NCBI GenBank assembly: GCA_944388175.1
Contig: CALXHR010000011.1
Coordinates: 1-57,588, forward strand
Reading direction: 5' to 3'
DNA length: 57,588 nucleotides
DNA from: an uncultured Gemmiger sp.
GTDB lineage: Bacteria > Bacillota > Clostridia > Oscillospirales > Ruminococcaceae
The position numbers and the translations under genes are program-made. Positions 8,165-17,156 of this stretch are shown in pieces; the first letter of the stretch is position 1, and each line of letters starts with the position of its first letter. The notes under the pieces are model-generated. The model saw nothing but the letters and a program-made list of their open reading frames with translations, was not told the origin of the DNA and made no database searches.

Positions 8165-8219
8165 AAAAAAGGGCGGCGCCCGCGCAGCCGTAAGCTGCGC
8201 GCCCTGCTCTGCCTTTTTT
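8165..8219 (+). promoter_or_regulatory. Terminator-like structure in the polA leader
   Basis: The polA 5' untranslated region begins at about 8160. It contains a 7-bp hairpin (GCGCAGC 8182-8188, GCTGCGC 8194-8200) extended by GGGC/GCCC pairing, with a run of six T at 8213-8218 just before the AAGGAG site. An outer AAAAAAGG/CCTTTTTT pairing is also possible. It may act as an attenuator or translation-modulating fold; the role is inference. Confidence 0.35.
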
Positions 8220-8233
8220 AAAGGAGTTTTGTT

Positions 8234-10741
8234 ATGAAATTAATGGTACTGGACGGCAACAGCCTGGTGAACCGGGCGTTTTTTGGCATCAAGCTGCTGA
8301 CGACGAAGGACGGCCGCTATACGAACGCCATCTATGGCTTCCAGAATATCCTGCTCAACCTGCTGGCGGCCCACGCGCCCGACGCCGTGGCCATCGCCTG
8401 GGACGAGCGCGCACCGACGTTCCGCCACGAAGCCTACGACGGCTACAAAGCCACCCGCCACGGCATGCCCGAGGAACTGGCCCAGCAGATGCCGGTGCTG
8501 AAAGCTCTGCTGGACGAACTGGGCTTTGTGCAGGTGAGTAAACCCGGCTGGGAGGCCGACGACATTTTGGGCACGCTGGCCGCCGCCTGCGAAGCGCAGG
8601 GCGGCACGACGCTGCTGGCGACCGGCGACCGCGACAGTTTGCAGCTGGTGGACGCCGCCACCACCGTGCTGCTGGCCACCAACCGCGAGACGCTGACGAT
8701 GGACCCGGCCGCCATCCGCGAAAAATACGGTCTGGAACCGGCACAGCTCATCGACGTCAAGAGCCTGATGGGCGACAGCTCCGACAACATCCCCGGCGTG
8801 CCGGGCATTGGCGAAAAGACCGCGCTGGCGCTGATCCAGAAATTCGGCAGCCTGCAAAGCGTCTACGACCACCTCGACGACCCCGCCGTCAAGCCGGGGC
8901 AGCGCGCCAAGCTGGGCGCCAACCGCGACAAGGCCGAGCTTTCCTACATGCTGGGCACCATCCGCAAGGATGCGCCCATCGAGACCGACCCCGCCGCCTA
9001 TGCCCGCCGCCCCGGCGACCCGGCAGCCGCCGCCCACCGCCTGGCCGGGTTGGAGATGCACAAGCTCATCGACCGCTGGCAGCTGCAAGGCGGCAGCGCG
9101 CCCGCCGCGGACGCCGCCGCGCTGGACGCCGTAGCCCCCGCCCCGCCGCCCGCCGCGCTGACCGGCCGCGCCTGCCTGGCGCAGAACGAGGACGGCGCGT
9201 GGTATGCCGTGCAGGGCAAGCAGGTGTTTTTGCCCGACGAAACGCAGCTGGCCGCGCTGCTGGAAAGCGACGCCGAGCTGTGGGCCTTTGACGCCAAACC
9301 GCTGTACCGCCTGGCGCTGGACCACGGCGGGCTGGGCCGCGCGCTGCGCTTTGACGGCAAGCTGGCCGCCTACCTGCTGAACCCTTCGGCCAGCCAGTAC
9401 ACCGTCAAGACGCTGGCGGCCGAGTATGACGTGCCCGCCGCCTTTGCCTGCGAAGCCGCACCCGACGCCGGCGTGCTGGCGGCGCTGCTGGACCGCCTGG
9501 CCGCCGCGCTGGACGAGAGCGGCCAGCGCGCCCTGCACGACGGGATGGAACTGCCGCTGGCCCGCGTGCTGGCGGATATGGAGCGCACCGGCTTTGCCGT
9601 CGACGCCGCGGGCATCCGCGCGTTTGGCGACAGCCTGCGCGGCGAGCTGGACGGCATTCTGGCGCACATTTACGAGGAAGTGGGCTACGAGTTCAACGTC
9701 AACAGCCCCAAACAGCTGGGCGAAGCACTGTTTGACAAGCTGGGCCTGCCGCCGCGCAAAAAGACGGCGCGCGGCTACTCCACCGACGCCGAAACATTGG
9801 AGAGCCTGCGCCCCTACAGCCCGGTCGTCGACCTGATTTTGCAGTACCGCACCTACGCCAAGCTGCTTTCGACCTATGTGGACGGCATTTTGCACGCGCT
9901 GGCCCCCGACGGGCGCATCCACTCGACCTTTTTGCAGACCGAAGCGCGCACGGGGCGGCTTTCCTCGACCGAGCCGAACCTGCAGAACATCCCCATCCGC
10001 ACCGAACTGGGCAGCCGCCTGCGCGGTTACTTTGTGGCCGGGGACGGCAACGTGCTGGTGGACGCCGACTACTCGCAGATCGAGCTGCGCATCCTGGCGC
10101 ACATCACCGGCGACGAGGCGATGCAGCAGGCGTTTTGCCACGGGGCGGACATCCACCGCTCCACCGCCGCCAAAATTTACCACATCCCCGAAAGCGAGGT
10201 CACGCCGCAGCTGCGCTCGGCCAGCAAGGCCATCAACTTTGGCATCATGTACGGCAAGGGGGCGTTCTCGCTCAGCAAAGACCTCGGCGTGTCGGTCAAG
10301 GAAGCCGAGACCTTCCTGAAAACCTATCTGGCCGCCTTCCCCAAAGTGGACGGCTATATGCAGACCTGTATTGCCCGCGCCAAAGAGAACGGCTATGTCG
10401 AAACGCTGTTCGGCCGCCGCCGCGCCCTGCCGGAACTGGCGAGCTCCAACTTCCAGGTGCGCGCCAGCGGCGAGCGCATGGCCCGCAACACGCCGATCCA
10501 GGGCACGGCGGCCGATATCATCAAGCTGGCGATGGTGCATGTGTGGCAGCGCCTGCGCGACGAAAAGCTGCAGGCCAAACTGCTGCTGCAGGTGCACGAC
10601 GAACTGATTGTGGAAGCGCCGGAAGCCGAAGCCGAGGAAGTGCAGCGCGTATTGCGCGAGGAGATGGAGGGTGTGGTGCGCTACAGCGTGCCGCTGACCA
10701 CCGACGTCGGCACCGGCAAGACCTGGCTGGAAGCCCACTGA
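8234..10741 (+). CDS. polA: DNA polymerase I
   Basis: Family A DNA polymerase (835 aa) for Okazaki-fragment processing and repair. The N-terminal 5'-nuclease domain (about 1-290) has KPGWEADDILGTLA, ATGDRDSLQL and GDSSDNIPGVPGIGEKTA. The middle region (about 300-450) is an exonuclease-like fold without the DxE proofreading motif, reading ELWAFDAKPLYRL, so proofreading is probably lost, as in many Firmicutes PolI. The polymerase domain has motif A DADYSQIELR (about residue 610), motif B RSASKAINFGIMYGKG and motif C QVHDE (about 786). Start ATG 8234 follows AAAGGAG. tsaD follows after 21 bp, probably in the same transcript. Confidence 0.98.
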   Translation: MKLMVLDGNSLVNRAFFGIKLLTTKDGRYTNAIYGFQNILLNLLAAHAPDAVAIAWDERAPTFRHEAYDGYKATRHGMPEELAQQMPVLKALLDELGFVQVSKPGWEADDILGTLAAACEAQGGTTLLATGDRDSLQLVDAATTVLLATNRETLTMDPAAIREKYGLEPAQLIDVKSLMGDSSDNIPGVPGIGEKTALALIQKFGSLQSVYDHLDDPAVKPGQRAKLGANRDKAELSYMLGTIRKDAPIETDPAAYARRPGDPAAAAHRLAGLEMHKLIDRWQLQGGSAPAADAAALDAVAPAPPPAALTGRACLAQNEDGAWYAVQGKQVFLPDETQLAALLESDAELWAFDAKPLYRLALDHGGLGRALRFDGKLAAYLLNPSASQYTVKTLAAEYDVPAAFACEAAPDAGVLAALLDRLAAALDESGQRALHDGMELPLARVLADMERTGFAVDAAGIRAFGDSLRGELDGILAHIYEEVGYEFNVNSPKQLGEALFDKLGLPPRKKTARGYSTDAETLESLRPYSPVVDLILQYRTYAKLLSTYVDGILHALAPDGRIHSTFLQTEARTGRLSSTEPNLQNIPIRTELGSRLRGYFVAGDGNVLVDADYSQIELRILAHITGDEAMQQAFCHGADIHRSTAAKIYHIPESEVTPQLRSASKAINFGIMYGKGAFSLSKDLGVSVKEAETFLKTYLAAFPKVDGYMQTCIARAKENGYVETLFGRRRALPELASSNFQVRASGERMARNTPIQGTAADIIKLAMVHVWQRLRDEKLQAKLLLQVHDELIVEAPEAEAEEVQRVLREEMEGVVRYSVPLTTDVGTGKTWLEAH

Positions 10742-10762
10742 CGAAGCAAGAAGGAAAACCGT

Positions 10763-11770
10763 ATGTATGTTTTAGGGATCGAATCCACCTGCGACGAGAC
10801 CGCCGCCGCCATTGTGGAGGACGGGCGCACCGTGCGCGCCAACGTGATTGCCACCAGCGTGAAGGAACAGGCGCTGTACGGCGGCGTCGTGCCCGAAATC
10901 GCCAGCCGCCGCCATGCCGAGTGCATCAGCGCCGTGGCAGACAAAGCCCTGGCCGACGCCGGGCTGACGATGGACGATATAGGCGCGGTGGCCGTGACCT
11001 TTGCGCCGGGGCTGATCGGCGCGGTGCTGGTAGGGGTCAACTTTGCCAAGGGGCTGGCCTACGCGGCCGGCAAACCGCTGGTGCCGGTGCACCACCTGCG
11101 CGGCCACATTGCGGCCAACTACCTGACGCACCCGGCGCTGAAACCGCCGTTTTTGTGCCTGGTGGCCAGCGGCGGGCACAGCCATATTGTGCTGGTGGAG
11201 GACTGGTGCCGCTACAAAGTGCTGGGCCGCACCGTCGACGACGCCGCCGGCGAAGCCTACGACAAGGTGGCCCGCACGCTGGGGCTGGCCTACCCGGGGG
11301 GGCCCAGCATCGCGGCGGCCGCCAAACACGGCGACCCGCACGCCTATAAGCTGCCGGTACCGCATGTGGAGGGAAAATACAACGTCAGTTTCAGCGGGCT
11401 CAAGACCGCCGTCATCAACGAGGTGCACAACGCCGCCCAGCGCGGCGAGCCGGTGGACGTGGCCGGCATGGCCGCCAGCTTCCAGGAGCGCATCGACCAG
11501 ATTCTGGCGCGCAAATTGCTGGCGGCGGCCGCCGACACCGGCGCGCGCACCGTCTGCCTGGCGGGCGGCGTGGCGGCCAACGGCCGGCTGCGCCAGCTGG
11601 TGAACGACGGCGCGCAGAAACTGGGCGCGCAGGTCTATTTGCCGGAGTTAAAATACTGCGGCGACAACGGCGCCATGATTGCCGCGCAAGGCTACTATGA
11701 GTACCGCGACGGCAACCTGGCGGACTGGACGCTCAACGGTCTGCCGACGCTGGCCATCGACTACCGGTAA
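10763..11770 (+). CDS. tsaD: tRNA N6-threonylcarbamoyladenosine synthase subunit TsaD
   Basis: The ASKHA-fold subunit (335 aa) that transfers the threonylcarbamoyl group to A37 of ANN-decoding tRNAs with TsaB and TsaE, neither of which is in this window. Signatures are VLGIESTCDETAAAI at the N-terminus, YGGVVPEIASRRH, VHHLRGHIAAN with metal-binding His111 and His115, LVASGGHSHIV, GEAYDKVAR and a C-terminal CGDNGAMIA. The usual acidic residue between the two histidines (HHxEGH) is Arg here (HHLRGH), a minor departure. It follows polA closely; transcription ends at the hairpin at 11781-11815. Confidence 0.97.
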   Translation: MYVLGIESTCDETAAAIVEDGRTVRANVIATSVKEQALYGGVVPEIASRRHAECISAVADKALADAGLTMDDIGAVAVTFAPGLIGAVLVGVNFAKGLAYAAGKPLVPVHHLRGHIAANYLTHPALKPPFLCLVASGGHSHIVLVEDWCRYKVLGRTVDDAAGEAYDKVARTLGLAYPGGPSIAAAAKHGDPHAYKLPVPHVEGKYNVSFSGLKTAVINEVHNAAQRGEPVDVAGMAASFQERIDQILARKLLAAAADTGARTVCLAGGVAANGRLRQLVNDGAQKLGAQVYLPELKYCGDNGAMIAAQGYYEYRDGNLADWTLNGLPTLAIDYR

Positions 11771-11780
11771 CCACAAAACC

Positions 11781-11815
11781 AAAAACGGGAATGCGCAAAG
11801 CATTCCCGTTTTTTT
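11781..11815. terminator. Bidirectional terminator between tsaD and the polysaccharide operon
   Basis: A perfect stem, ACGGGAATGC and GCATTCCCGT around a short loop, is flanked by A5 on the left and T7 on the right. It can end plus-strand polA-tsaD transcription and, read the other way, the long minus-strand operon whose last gene stops at 11831. Confidence 0.92.
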
Positions 11816-11830
11816 GTGTAATCGGTGCGT

Positions 11831-13117
11831 TTATTCGGCCATACCGGGCAGCAGGCGCGCGTCGGGCAGCTGGACAAGGCCCCAGCGGCGGGCGTTCCAT
11901 TCCACGCGGCTTTCGCCGTAGGTATCCACGATGCCGAACCGCGGCCCCGGCACGCAGTCCTCGTCGCTGTTGCCGCCGCCCTCGCCCGCCGTAAACAGCG
12001 TAAAGTAGGTGTTGTACTGCGCCGGCGAAAGCATCGAGAGGTCGTATTCCAGCGCCAGGCGGTTTTCCCCCGGGTGCATCTGCAGCCCGTACAGGCAGGA
12101 AGTCGCCAGCGGCGCGCCGACTTCGTCGCGCACCTCAAACCGCAGGCCGATCTGCTGCGCCGCCTGCCTGGCGTCCACCGTCATGGTCAGGCGCACGGGC
12201 GCGGTGCGCTCCAGCGCTTCGACGGAATCCGCCGCAAAGCGGATGCTACGGATGCGCAGCGCGTCGTTTTCGCACCAGCTTTCGCGCTGGTAGCGGGTGT
12301 AGTCCATCGCGCTGCCGCTGCCGCTCTGGCCGCGGGCGGCCAGGTAGATGGCGATGCCCTCGTCCACAGCGCCGTCAAAGACGATCTTGCCCTGGTCCAG
12401 CACAATACAGCGGTCACACAAATCGCGGATGGTGGCCATGTTGTGGCTGACGTACAAAACGGTCTTGCCGTCGCGGGTGGCGGCCTGGCGCATCTTGGTC
12501 AGGCATTTTTTCTGGAACTTCATGTCGCCGACGGCCAGCACCTCGTCCATAATCATGATCTCGCTGTCGAGGTGGGCGGCCACGCTGAACGCCAGCTTGA
12601 CGTACATGCCGCTGGAATAGCGCTTGACCGGCGTGTCGATGAAATCGCCAACTTCCGAAAAGGCGATGATCTCGGCCATTTTGGCGTCGATCTCGGCGCG
12701 GGTCATGCCCAGGATGGCGCCGTTGAGGTAGACGTTCTCGCGGCCGGTCATCTCGGGGTGGAAGCCGGTGCCGACCTCCAGCATCGAAGCCACGCGGCCG
12801 TAGAGGTCGATATCGCCCTCGGTGGGGGCGGTGACGTGGGTGAGCAGTTTGAGCAGCGTGCTCTTGCCTGCGCCGTTGGAGCCGATGATGCCCACGGCCT
12901 CGCCTTTTTTTACGGTAAAGCTGACGCCGTTGAGCGCCATAAACGTTGTGCCGATGAGCCGCTGGTCGGTGCCGATCAGGGTGTTGGGGTCCTCTTTGCC
13001 GCGTTTGCGTGCCCACCAGCTTTGCAGGTCGCCGCGCAGCGTGCCGCCGCCGATCTGCCCCAGGCGGTACTGCTTTTTGACGCCGCGCACGCGGATCATG
13101 GTATCGTCTTGCTGCAT
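11831..13117 (-). CDS. Wzt/TagH-type polysaccharide ABC transporter, ATP-binding subunit
   Basis: The ATPase (428 aa) of a two-component glycan exporter. The N-terminal ABC domain has Walker A GSNGAGKST, a degenerate signature YSSGMYVKLAF typical of this exporter family, Walker B IMIMDEVLAVGD and an H-loop VSHNM. After residue about 265 comes a long C-terminal domain (about 160 aa, beta-rich) like the Wzt carbohydrate-binding domain that recognises the glycan terminus before export. Start ATG 13117-13115 follows AAGGGGG. It is the last gene of the operon, 12 bp after the permease gene. Such an extra domain suggests the polymer is finished and capped in the cytoplasm. Confidence 0.93.
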   Translation of the reverse strand: MQQDDTMIRVRGVKKQYRLGQIGGGTLRGDLQSWWARKRGKEDPNTLIGTDQRLIGTTFMALNGVSFTVKKGEAVGIIGSNGAGKSTLLKLLTHVTAPTEGDIDLYGRVASMLEVGTGFHPEMTGRENVYLNGAILGMTRAEIDAKMAEIIAFSEVGDFIDTPVKRYSSGMYVKLAFSVAAHLDSEIMIMDEVLAVGDMKFQKKCLTKMRQAATRDGKTVLYVSHNMATIRDLCDRCIVLDQGKIVFDGAVDEGIAIYLAARGQSGSGSAMDYTRYQRESWCENDALRIRSIRFAADSVEALERTAPVRLTMTVDARQAAQQIGLRFEVRDEVGAPLATSCLYGLQMHPGENRLALEYDLSMLSPAQYNTYFTLFTAGEGGGNSDEDCVPGPRFGIVDTYGESRVEWNARRWGLVQLPDARLLPGMAE

Positions 13118-13129
13118 GGTGCACCCCCT

Positions 13130-13987
13130 TTACACGGTATCGACAAAGGTCTTTTCGACTTTGCTGAACAGCGAAAGCCCCAGTGCCAGCAGCACGGCGG
13201 TCCATGCCAGCGAAAGCGCCCACATCAGCGGCGTGACCTGGCCGGAACCGAAATAGATCAGGCGGAACGTCTCCATCGGCGCCGTCATGGGGTTGAGCAG
13301 CATGGCCCAGTACAGCGGGCGGCTCATGCCTTCGATCATGGACAGCGTATACACCACCGGCGTGCCGTACATCCACAGCTGCACGCCGAAAGTGACGACG
13401 ACCATCAGGTCGCGGTAACGCGTCGTCAGGCTGGAGACGATGATGCCGCACCCCAACCCCAGCAGGCCGACCTGCGCCAGCAGCAGCGGCGTCAGCGGCG
13501 TCAGGGCCCAGTTGGGCGCAACTTCGCCTTTGGCCACGTAAAACAACAGCAGCGCCAAAAACATGACGAACTGCAGCACAAAGTTGATCAGCGCCGACAG
13601 CATGGTGGACACCGGCATGGCCAGCCGCGGGAAATACACCTTGCTGAAAATGGCCGAGTTGGCGGTGAACGTGGCCGAAATTTTGTTGATGCAGGCCGCA
13701 AAGAACCCCCACACCGCCGTGCCGGCCAAGTAGAACAGCGACTGCGGCGCGCCGCCCGTGGGCAGCCCGGCAATGACGCCGAACATGACGGTGTACATGG
13801 CGGCCGACAGCAGCGGGTTGATGAGCACCCACGCCGGGCCCAGCACCGTCTGTTTGTACAGGATGGCGAAATCGCGCTTGACAAACAGCCAGATCAGGTC
13901 TTTGTAGCGCCACAGTTCGCCAAGGTCCACCCGCGACCAGCCTTTGGCCGGGCCGTAGTGGACATGGTAAGTTTGCGTTTGTTCCAT
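13130..13987 (-). CDS. Wzm/TagG-type polysaccharide ABC transporter permease
   Basis: An ABC-2 type membrane subunit (285 aa) with a cytoplasmic N-terminus (RYKDLIWLFVKRDF) and six predicted spans, including MYTVMFGVIAGLPTGG and the C-terminal MYGTPVVYTLSM and LNPMTAPMETFRLIYFG stretches typical of the TagG/RfbA permease family. It partners with the adjacent ATPase to flip a lipid-linked glycan across the membrane. ATG 13987-13985 is chosen because AAGGAG precedes it and the upstream open frame is low-complexity Arg/Pro/Ala. It lies 43 bp after the preceding glycosyltransferase. Confidence 0.93.
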   Translation of the reverse strand: MEQTQTYHVHYGPAKGWSRVDLGELWRYKDLIWLFVKRDFAILYKQTVLGPAWVLINPLLSAAMYTVMFGVIAGLPTGGAPQSLFYLAGTAVWGFFAACINKISATFTANSAIFSKVYFPRLAMPVSTMLSALINFVLQFVMFLALLLFYVAKGEVAPNWALTPLTPLLLAQVGLLGLGCGIIVSSLTTRYRDLMVVVTFGVQLWMYGTPVVYTLSMIEGMSRPLYWAMLLNPMTAPMETFRLIYFGSGQVTPLMWALSLAWTAVLLALGLSLFSKVEKTFVDTV

Positions 13988-14030
13988 AGCGGGGACTCCT
14001 TTTGGGTTCCGGCGCGGGGCCGGGCAGGCA

Positions 14031-14999
14031 TCACTGCCTGCTGTGCAGAAAAGCAAGATACACCGGCAGCCCCAGGCGCAGCAGCGCGGCGCGCAGCCGC
14101 ATACTGGTTTGCCCGGTGCGGCGCGCCAGCGCGTCGTACGCCGCCGCGCAGCCGCGGCAGGCCGCGCGGTAGCGGGCGCGCTGGGCCGGGGTGGAAAGGT
14201 CAAAGCGGTGTTTTTCGCTCAGGTTTTGGATGGCGTCGTTGAGCAGCCCTTCGGCGCGCAAAAAGTCGCCTTTGGCGGCAAAATAGTCGCACCATTCCAG
14301 CAAAAATTCGCTGCGGTCCAGGTAGTTGCGGCTGGACCCCTGCGCCATAATGCTGCCGCTGTGCTGCAGGTAGCGGTACCCGGGGTAGGCCAGGCAGACG
14401 ATGGTACCGCACCGGTGCAGCAGCTGCGGCATCAGGAACTGGTCCTCGTACCGTTTGCCGGGGCGGAAGCGCAGGTCTTGGAACACGCGGGCCCGGATGA
14501 GCTTGCTGCAGGCGATGGCGTAGTACACGCGCTGCTCGCCCAGCGCAAAATAGCGCTGCCAGACGCCGTCCTCCTCCAGCACTTCGTCGTGCAGGATGGT
14601 GAAATCCGGTTTGGCCAGCGGGCGGCCCGTCTCGTCGACATAGACAAGGTTGATGATGACCAGGTCGGCGTTGTGCGCCTGCTGCGCCGCGTAGGCGCGC
14701 TGCAATGTGTCGGGTTCCAGCGTGTCGTCGGCGTCCAGAAACGTCAAAAACTCGCCCGTGGCCGCCGCGATGCCGGTGTTGCGCGCGGCCGAAAGGCCGC
14801 CGTTTTGCCGGTGGATGACCCGGATGCGCGGGTCTTTTTGCGCCCAGGCGTCGCACATACCGGGGCAGGCGTCGGGGCTGCCGTCGTCCACCAGCAGAAT
14901 CTCGAGGTCGGCAAAGGTCTGCCCCGCGACGCTGGCGACGCAGGCGTCAAGGTAACGCTCGACTTTATAGACCGGGATGATAACGCTGATGGCAGGCAT
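14031..14999 (-). CDS. GT2 family glycosyltransferase
   Basis: A 322-aa GT-A fold glycosyltransferase. The N-terminal catalytic domain has ISVIIPVYKVERYLDACVAS, LVDDGS (donor nucleotide binding), NGGLSAARNTG and the metal-binding LDADDT; the acceptor part contains KRYEDQFL. The C-terminal 100 residues are helical and basic. No signal peptide or membrane span is evident, so it probably acts at the cytoplasmic face on a lipid-linked acceptor. Start ATG 14999-14997 follows AAGGAG. It shares the block DACPGMCDAWAQKDPRIR with the next glycosyltransferase upstream, and the corresponding DNA is almost identical. Sugar specificity cannot be read. Confidence 0.88.
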   Translation of the reverse strand: MPAISVIIPVYKVERYLDACVASVAGQTFADLEILLVDDGSPDACPGMCDAWAQKDPRIRVIHRQNGGLSAARNTGIAAATGEFLTFLDADDTLEPDTLQRAYAAQQAHNADLVIINLVYVDETGRPLAKPDFTILHDEVLEEDGVWQRYFALGEQRVYYAIACSKLIRARVFQDLRFRPGKRYEDQFLMPQLLHRCGTIVCLAYPGYRYLQHSGSIMAQGSSRNYLDRSEFLLEWCDYFAAKGDFLRAEGLLNDAIQNLSEKHRFDLSTPAQRARYRAACRGCAAAYDALARRTGQTSMRLRAALLRLGLPVYLAFLHSRQ

Positions 15000-15034
15000 G
15001 GCAGGCTCCTTGGCGGTTGGTTTGGGGCGGCGGG

Positions 15035-16033
15035 TCAGCCGCGGCGCAGGCCCAGCAGGCGCGTGTAGGCGTGAAAAACCGGCAGCCCGGCGCGCAGCGC
15101 CGCCGCGCGCAGTTTCAGCGTCCGCGTGCCCTTTTGCGCGGCCAGCGCGTCGTAAGTTTGGCACAGCTGCGCCTTGACGGCCGCAAACTCGGCCCGGTGG
15201 CCGGGCTTGCGCAGGTCGTAGGCGGCTTTGTTGCGGTACAAAAACGCGGCAGCGTCGGTCAGCGCGCCCTCGGCGCGGTCATACCAGCCGCGCTGCAAAA
15301 AGTAGGCGGCGCGGTGGATGTCGCCCCGCGTCATGGCCAGGCGGACCTCGTGGCGGGCGGTCTCGGTAATGCTGCCGGCGTGCTGCAGCACATAGTAGCC
15401 GGTGTAGGCCAGGCCGCGGATGGTCCCGCAGCGGGCGATGAGGTCGGGCAAAATATAATAATCCTCGTGCACCATGCCCACGGGGTAGCGCACGCCGTCA
15501 AACAGCTTGGCGGCGTACAGCCGGTGGGCGGTGCCGGTGAACTGGTTGACCCACGGCGTGTTGAACGCGTCCCAGAACTGCGTCTCGGTCAGGGTGGTGT
15601 CGGCGGCAAAGCGCTGTTCGGGGGGCAGCGGGCGGCGGGTCCCGTCCGGCAGGGCCAGGCAGGCGTTGCAGAGCACCAGCTCGGCCCCGGTCTGCTGGGC
15701 GTCGGCGTACAGCGTGGCCAGCAGGTCAGGCGCGACGGTGTCGTCACTGTCCACCATCGTGATCCAGCCGCCGCGGGCGGCGTCCAGCCCGGCGTTGCGC
15801 GCGCCGGAAGGCCCCGGCCCCGCCTTGGGCGGGTGCAGCGCGCGGATGCGCGGGTCTTTCTGCGCCCAGGCGTCGCACATACCGGGGCAAGCGTCGGGGC
15901 TTTCGTCGTCGATGAGCAGCAGCTCAAAGTCGGCAAACGTCTGCGCCAGAATGCTCTGCACACAGGCATTCAGCGTGGTCTCGGCCCGGTAGACCGGCAC
16001 CAGGACGCTGATTTTGGGTGTCGTTGGCAGCAT
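15035..16033 (-). CDS. GT2 family glycosyltransferase, paralogue of its neighbour
   Basis: A 332-aa GT2 enzyme with ISVLVPVYRAETTLNACVQS, a nucleotide-binding LIDDES, SGARNAGLDAARG and a metal-binding VDSDDT; the acceptor region has VHEDYYILPDL. The C-terminal tail (TLKLRAAALRAGLPVF) resembles that of the downstream gene (SMRLRAALLRLGLPVY), so the two are tandem paralogues. Start ATG 16033-16031 follows AAGGGG. It lies 10 bp after the ATP-grasp gene. Confidence 0.88.
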   Translation of the reverse strand: MLPTTPKISVLVPVYRAETTLNACVQSILAQTFADFELLLIDDESPDACPGMCDAWAQKDPRIRALHPPKAGPGPSGARNAGLDAARGGWITMVDSDDTVAPDLLATLYADAQQTGAELVLCNACLALPDGTRRPLPPEQRFAADTTLTETQFWDAFNTPWVNQFTGTAHRLYAAKLFDGVRYPVGMVHEDYYILPDLIARCGTIRGLAYTGYYVLQHAGSITETARHEVRLAMTRGDIHRAAYFLQRGWYDRAEGALTDAAAFLYRNKAAYDLRKPGHRAEFAAVKAQLCQTYDALAAQKGTRTLKLRAAALRAGLPVFHAYTRLLGLRRG

Positions 16034-16043
16034 GGCGCGCCCC

Positions 16044-17150
16044 TTACGGTGTGCCCGCCGGCGCGTCGTCGATGCCCGGCAGGTGGATGAGGTCGCCCAT
16101 CATGCGGTTGGCGCTGGCGGGGTGCCATTCGGGGATGCCGCCGTAGGTGGTGAACGTCATCTCGCCAAATTGGATGGTCCCGTCCGCCAGCTGGTACAGA
16201 TCGACCCGCACGCAGGGGAAACCGGCGGACAGCGTCTCGGACAGTTGGATCATTTTTTCCAGGTTTTGGGGGCGCGGGACGTCGGGTTCGGTGTAGGGGA
16301 CGATGTAGTTGAATTTCTGGCGGTTCCAGTCGCGGTCAAAAAAGACCATCTGCTCGTCGCGGTCGTTGTAGCGGCCGCAGACGTACTTGATATAGTGGAC
16401 TTTGCCGTCAAAGCAGAAGAACTTGTAATCGTACAGTTCGCCGCCCTCGTTTTCCAGGTACTGTTCCGCCAGAATCCTGGGCTTGATATCGCGGTATTGC
16501 AGTTCCAGCCCGCCCATCATGTAGGCGTAGTTGAGCTGCATCCAGGTATCGAACTTGCGCTTGGCGTCCGCGCGGTCAAACTTGGCTTTGTCGGGCACAA
16601 TGATGTTCCAGCCGGAGCCGTGGTTGGCCTTGAGGGCGAATTTGTCGGGCAGGGCGTCAAAGTCGATCTCGTCAAAGCGATCCCAAACGCCCAGCAGCGG
16701 GATGAGGTACTCCTCCCCGATTTTGTCTTTGACCCAGTCCCGGACCAGGTATTTGTCCGAGAGCAGCGTGCGCATCTTGAGGTCGTCGTGCAGTTTGAGC
16801 CACTGGGCTTTCTGGTTGTAGGTCACGGGGTGCTGCAGGTCCAGTTCTTCGTCGGAGTTTTGCTCAAACCACTCTTTTAGCGCTTCCTCGTAATGCTGCG
16901 GCGGCAGGCACATCCAGTAGGCATAGTGCTTTTTGCCGGAAAGCGGCGTATATTTGCGCCAGGCGCGCCAGTAGCGCAACACCCCCGCCGCGCCGCCCAT
17001 GCGCCGGGCAAACGCCACGCCGCCGCGCAGCGCGCGCGGCAGCCAGGTGACCGCCCGGCCGATCTTGTACGACGACGACCCGTAGACGGCCTGCAACTCG
17101 TTTTCCAGCAGTTCTACGCGGCGCTGGGCATGGCTTTCTTCCGTAGGCAT
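16044..17150 (-). CDS. TupA-like ATP-grasp enzyme of surface polymer biosynthesis
   Basis: A 368-aa protein of the ATP-grasp TupA-like family, named after teichuronopeptide synthesis in an alkaliphilic Bacillus and common in capsule and wall-polymer clusters. Visible features are YNQKAQWLKLHDD, LSDKYLVRDWV, FALKANHGSGWNIIV (ATP-binding loop), RILAEQYL, DYKFFCFDGKVHYI and the magnesium-binding end FPCVRVDLYQL followed by FGEMTF. The N-terminal 60 residues are basic and partly helical. The expected chemistry is ATP-dependent ligation of a carboxylate to an amine or similar group, which hints at amino-acid or peptide decoration of the glycan; the substrate is inference. Its ribosome binding site overlaps the end of the preceding gene. 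Confidence 0.8.
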   Translation of the reverse strand: MPTEESHAQRRVELLENELQAVYGSSSYKIGRAVTWLPRALRGGVAFARRMGGAAGVLRYWRAWRKYTPLSGKKHYAYWMCLPPQHYEEALKEWFEQNSDEELDLQHPVTYNQKAQWLKLHDDLKMRTLLSDKYLVRDWVKDKIGEEYLIPLLGVWDRFDEIDFDALPDKFALKANHGSGWNIIVPDKAKFDRADAKRKFDTWMQLNYAYMMGGLELQYRDIKPRILAEQYLENEGGELYDYKFFCFDGKVHYIKYVCGRYNDRDEQMVFFDRDWNRQKFNYIVPYTEPDVPRPQNLEKMIQLSETLSAGFPCVRVDLYQLADGTIQFGEMTFTTYGGIPEWHPASANRMMGDLIHLPGIDDAPAGTP

Positions 17151-17156
17151 CGTGGG

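Noticed and set aside
11825-14242. An 805-codon plus-strand open frame opposite the Wzt/Wzm genes
   Set aside because: Antisense shadow of the ABC transporter genes, with His/Gln/Arg/Ala-rich translation and no recognisable domain.
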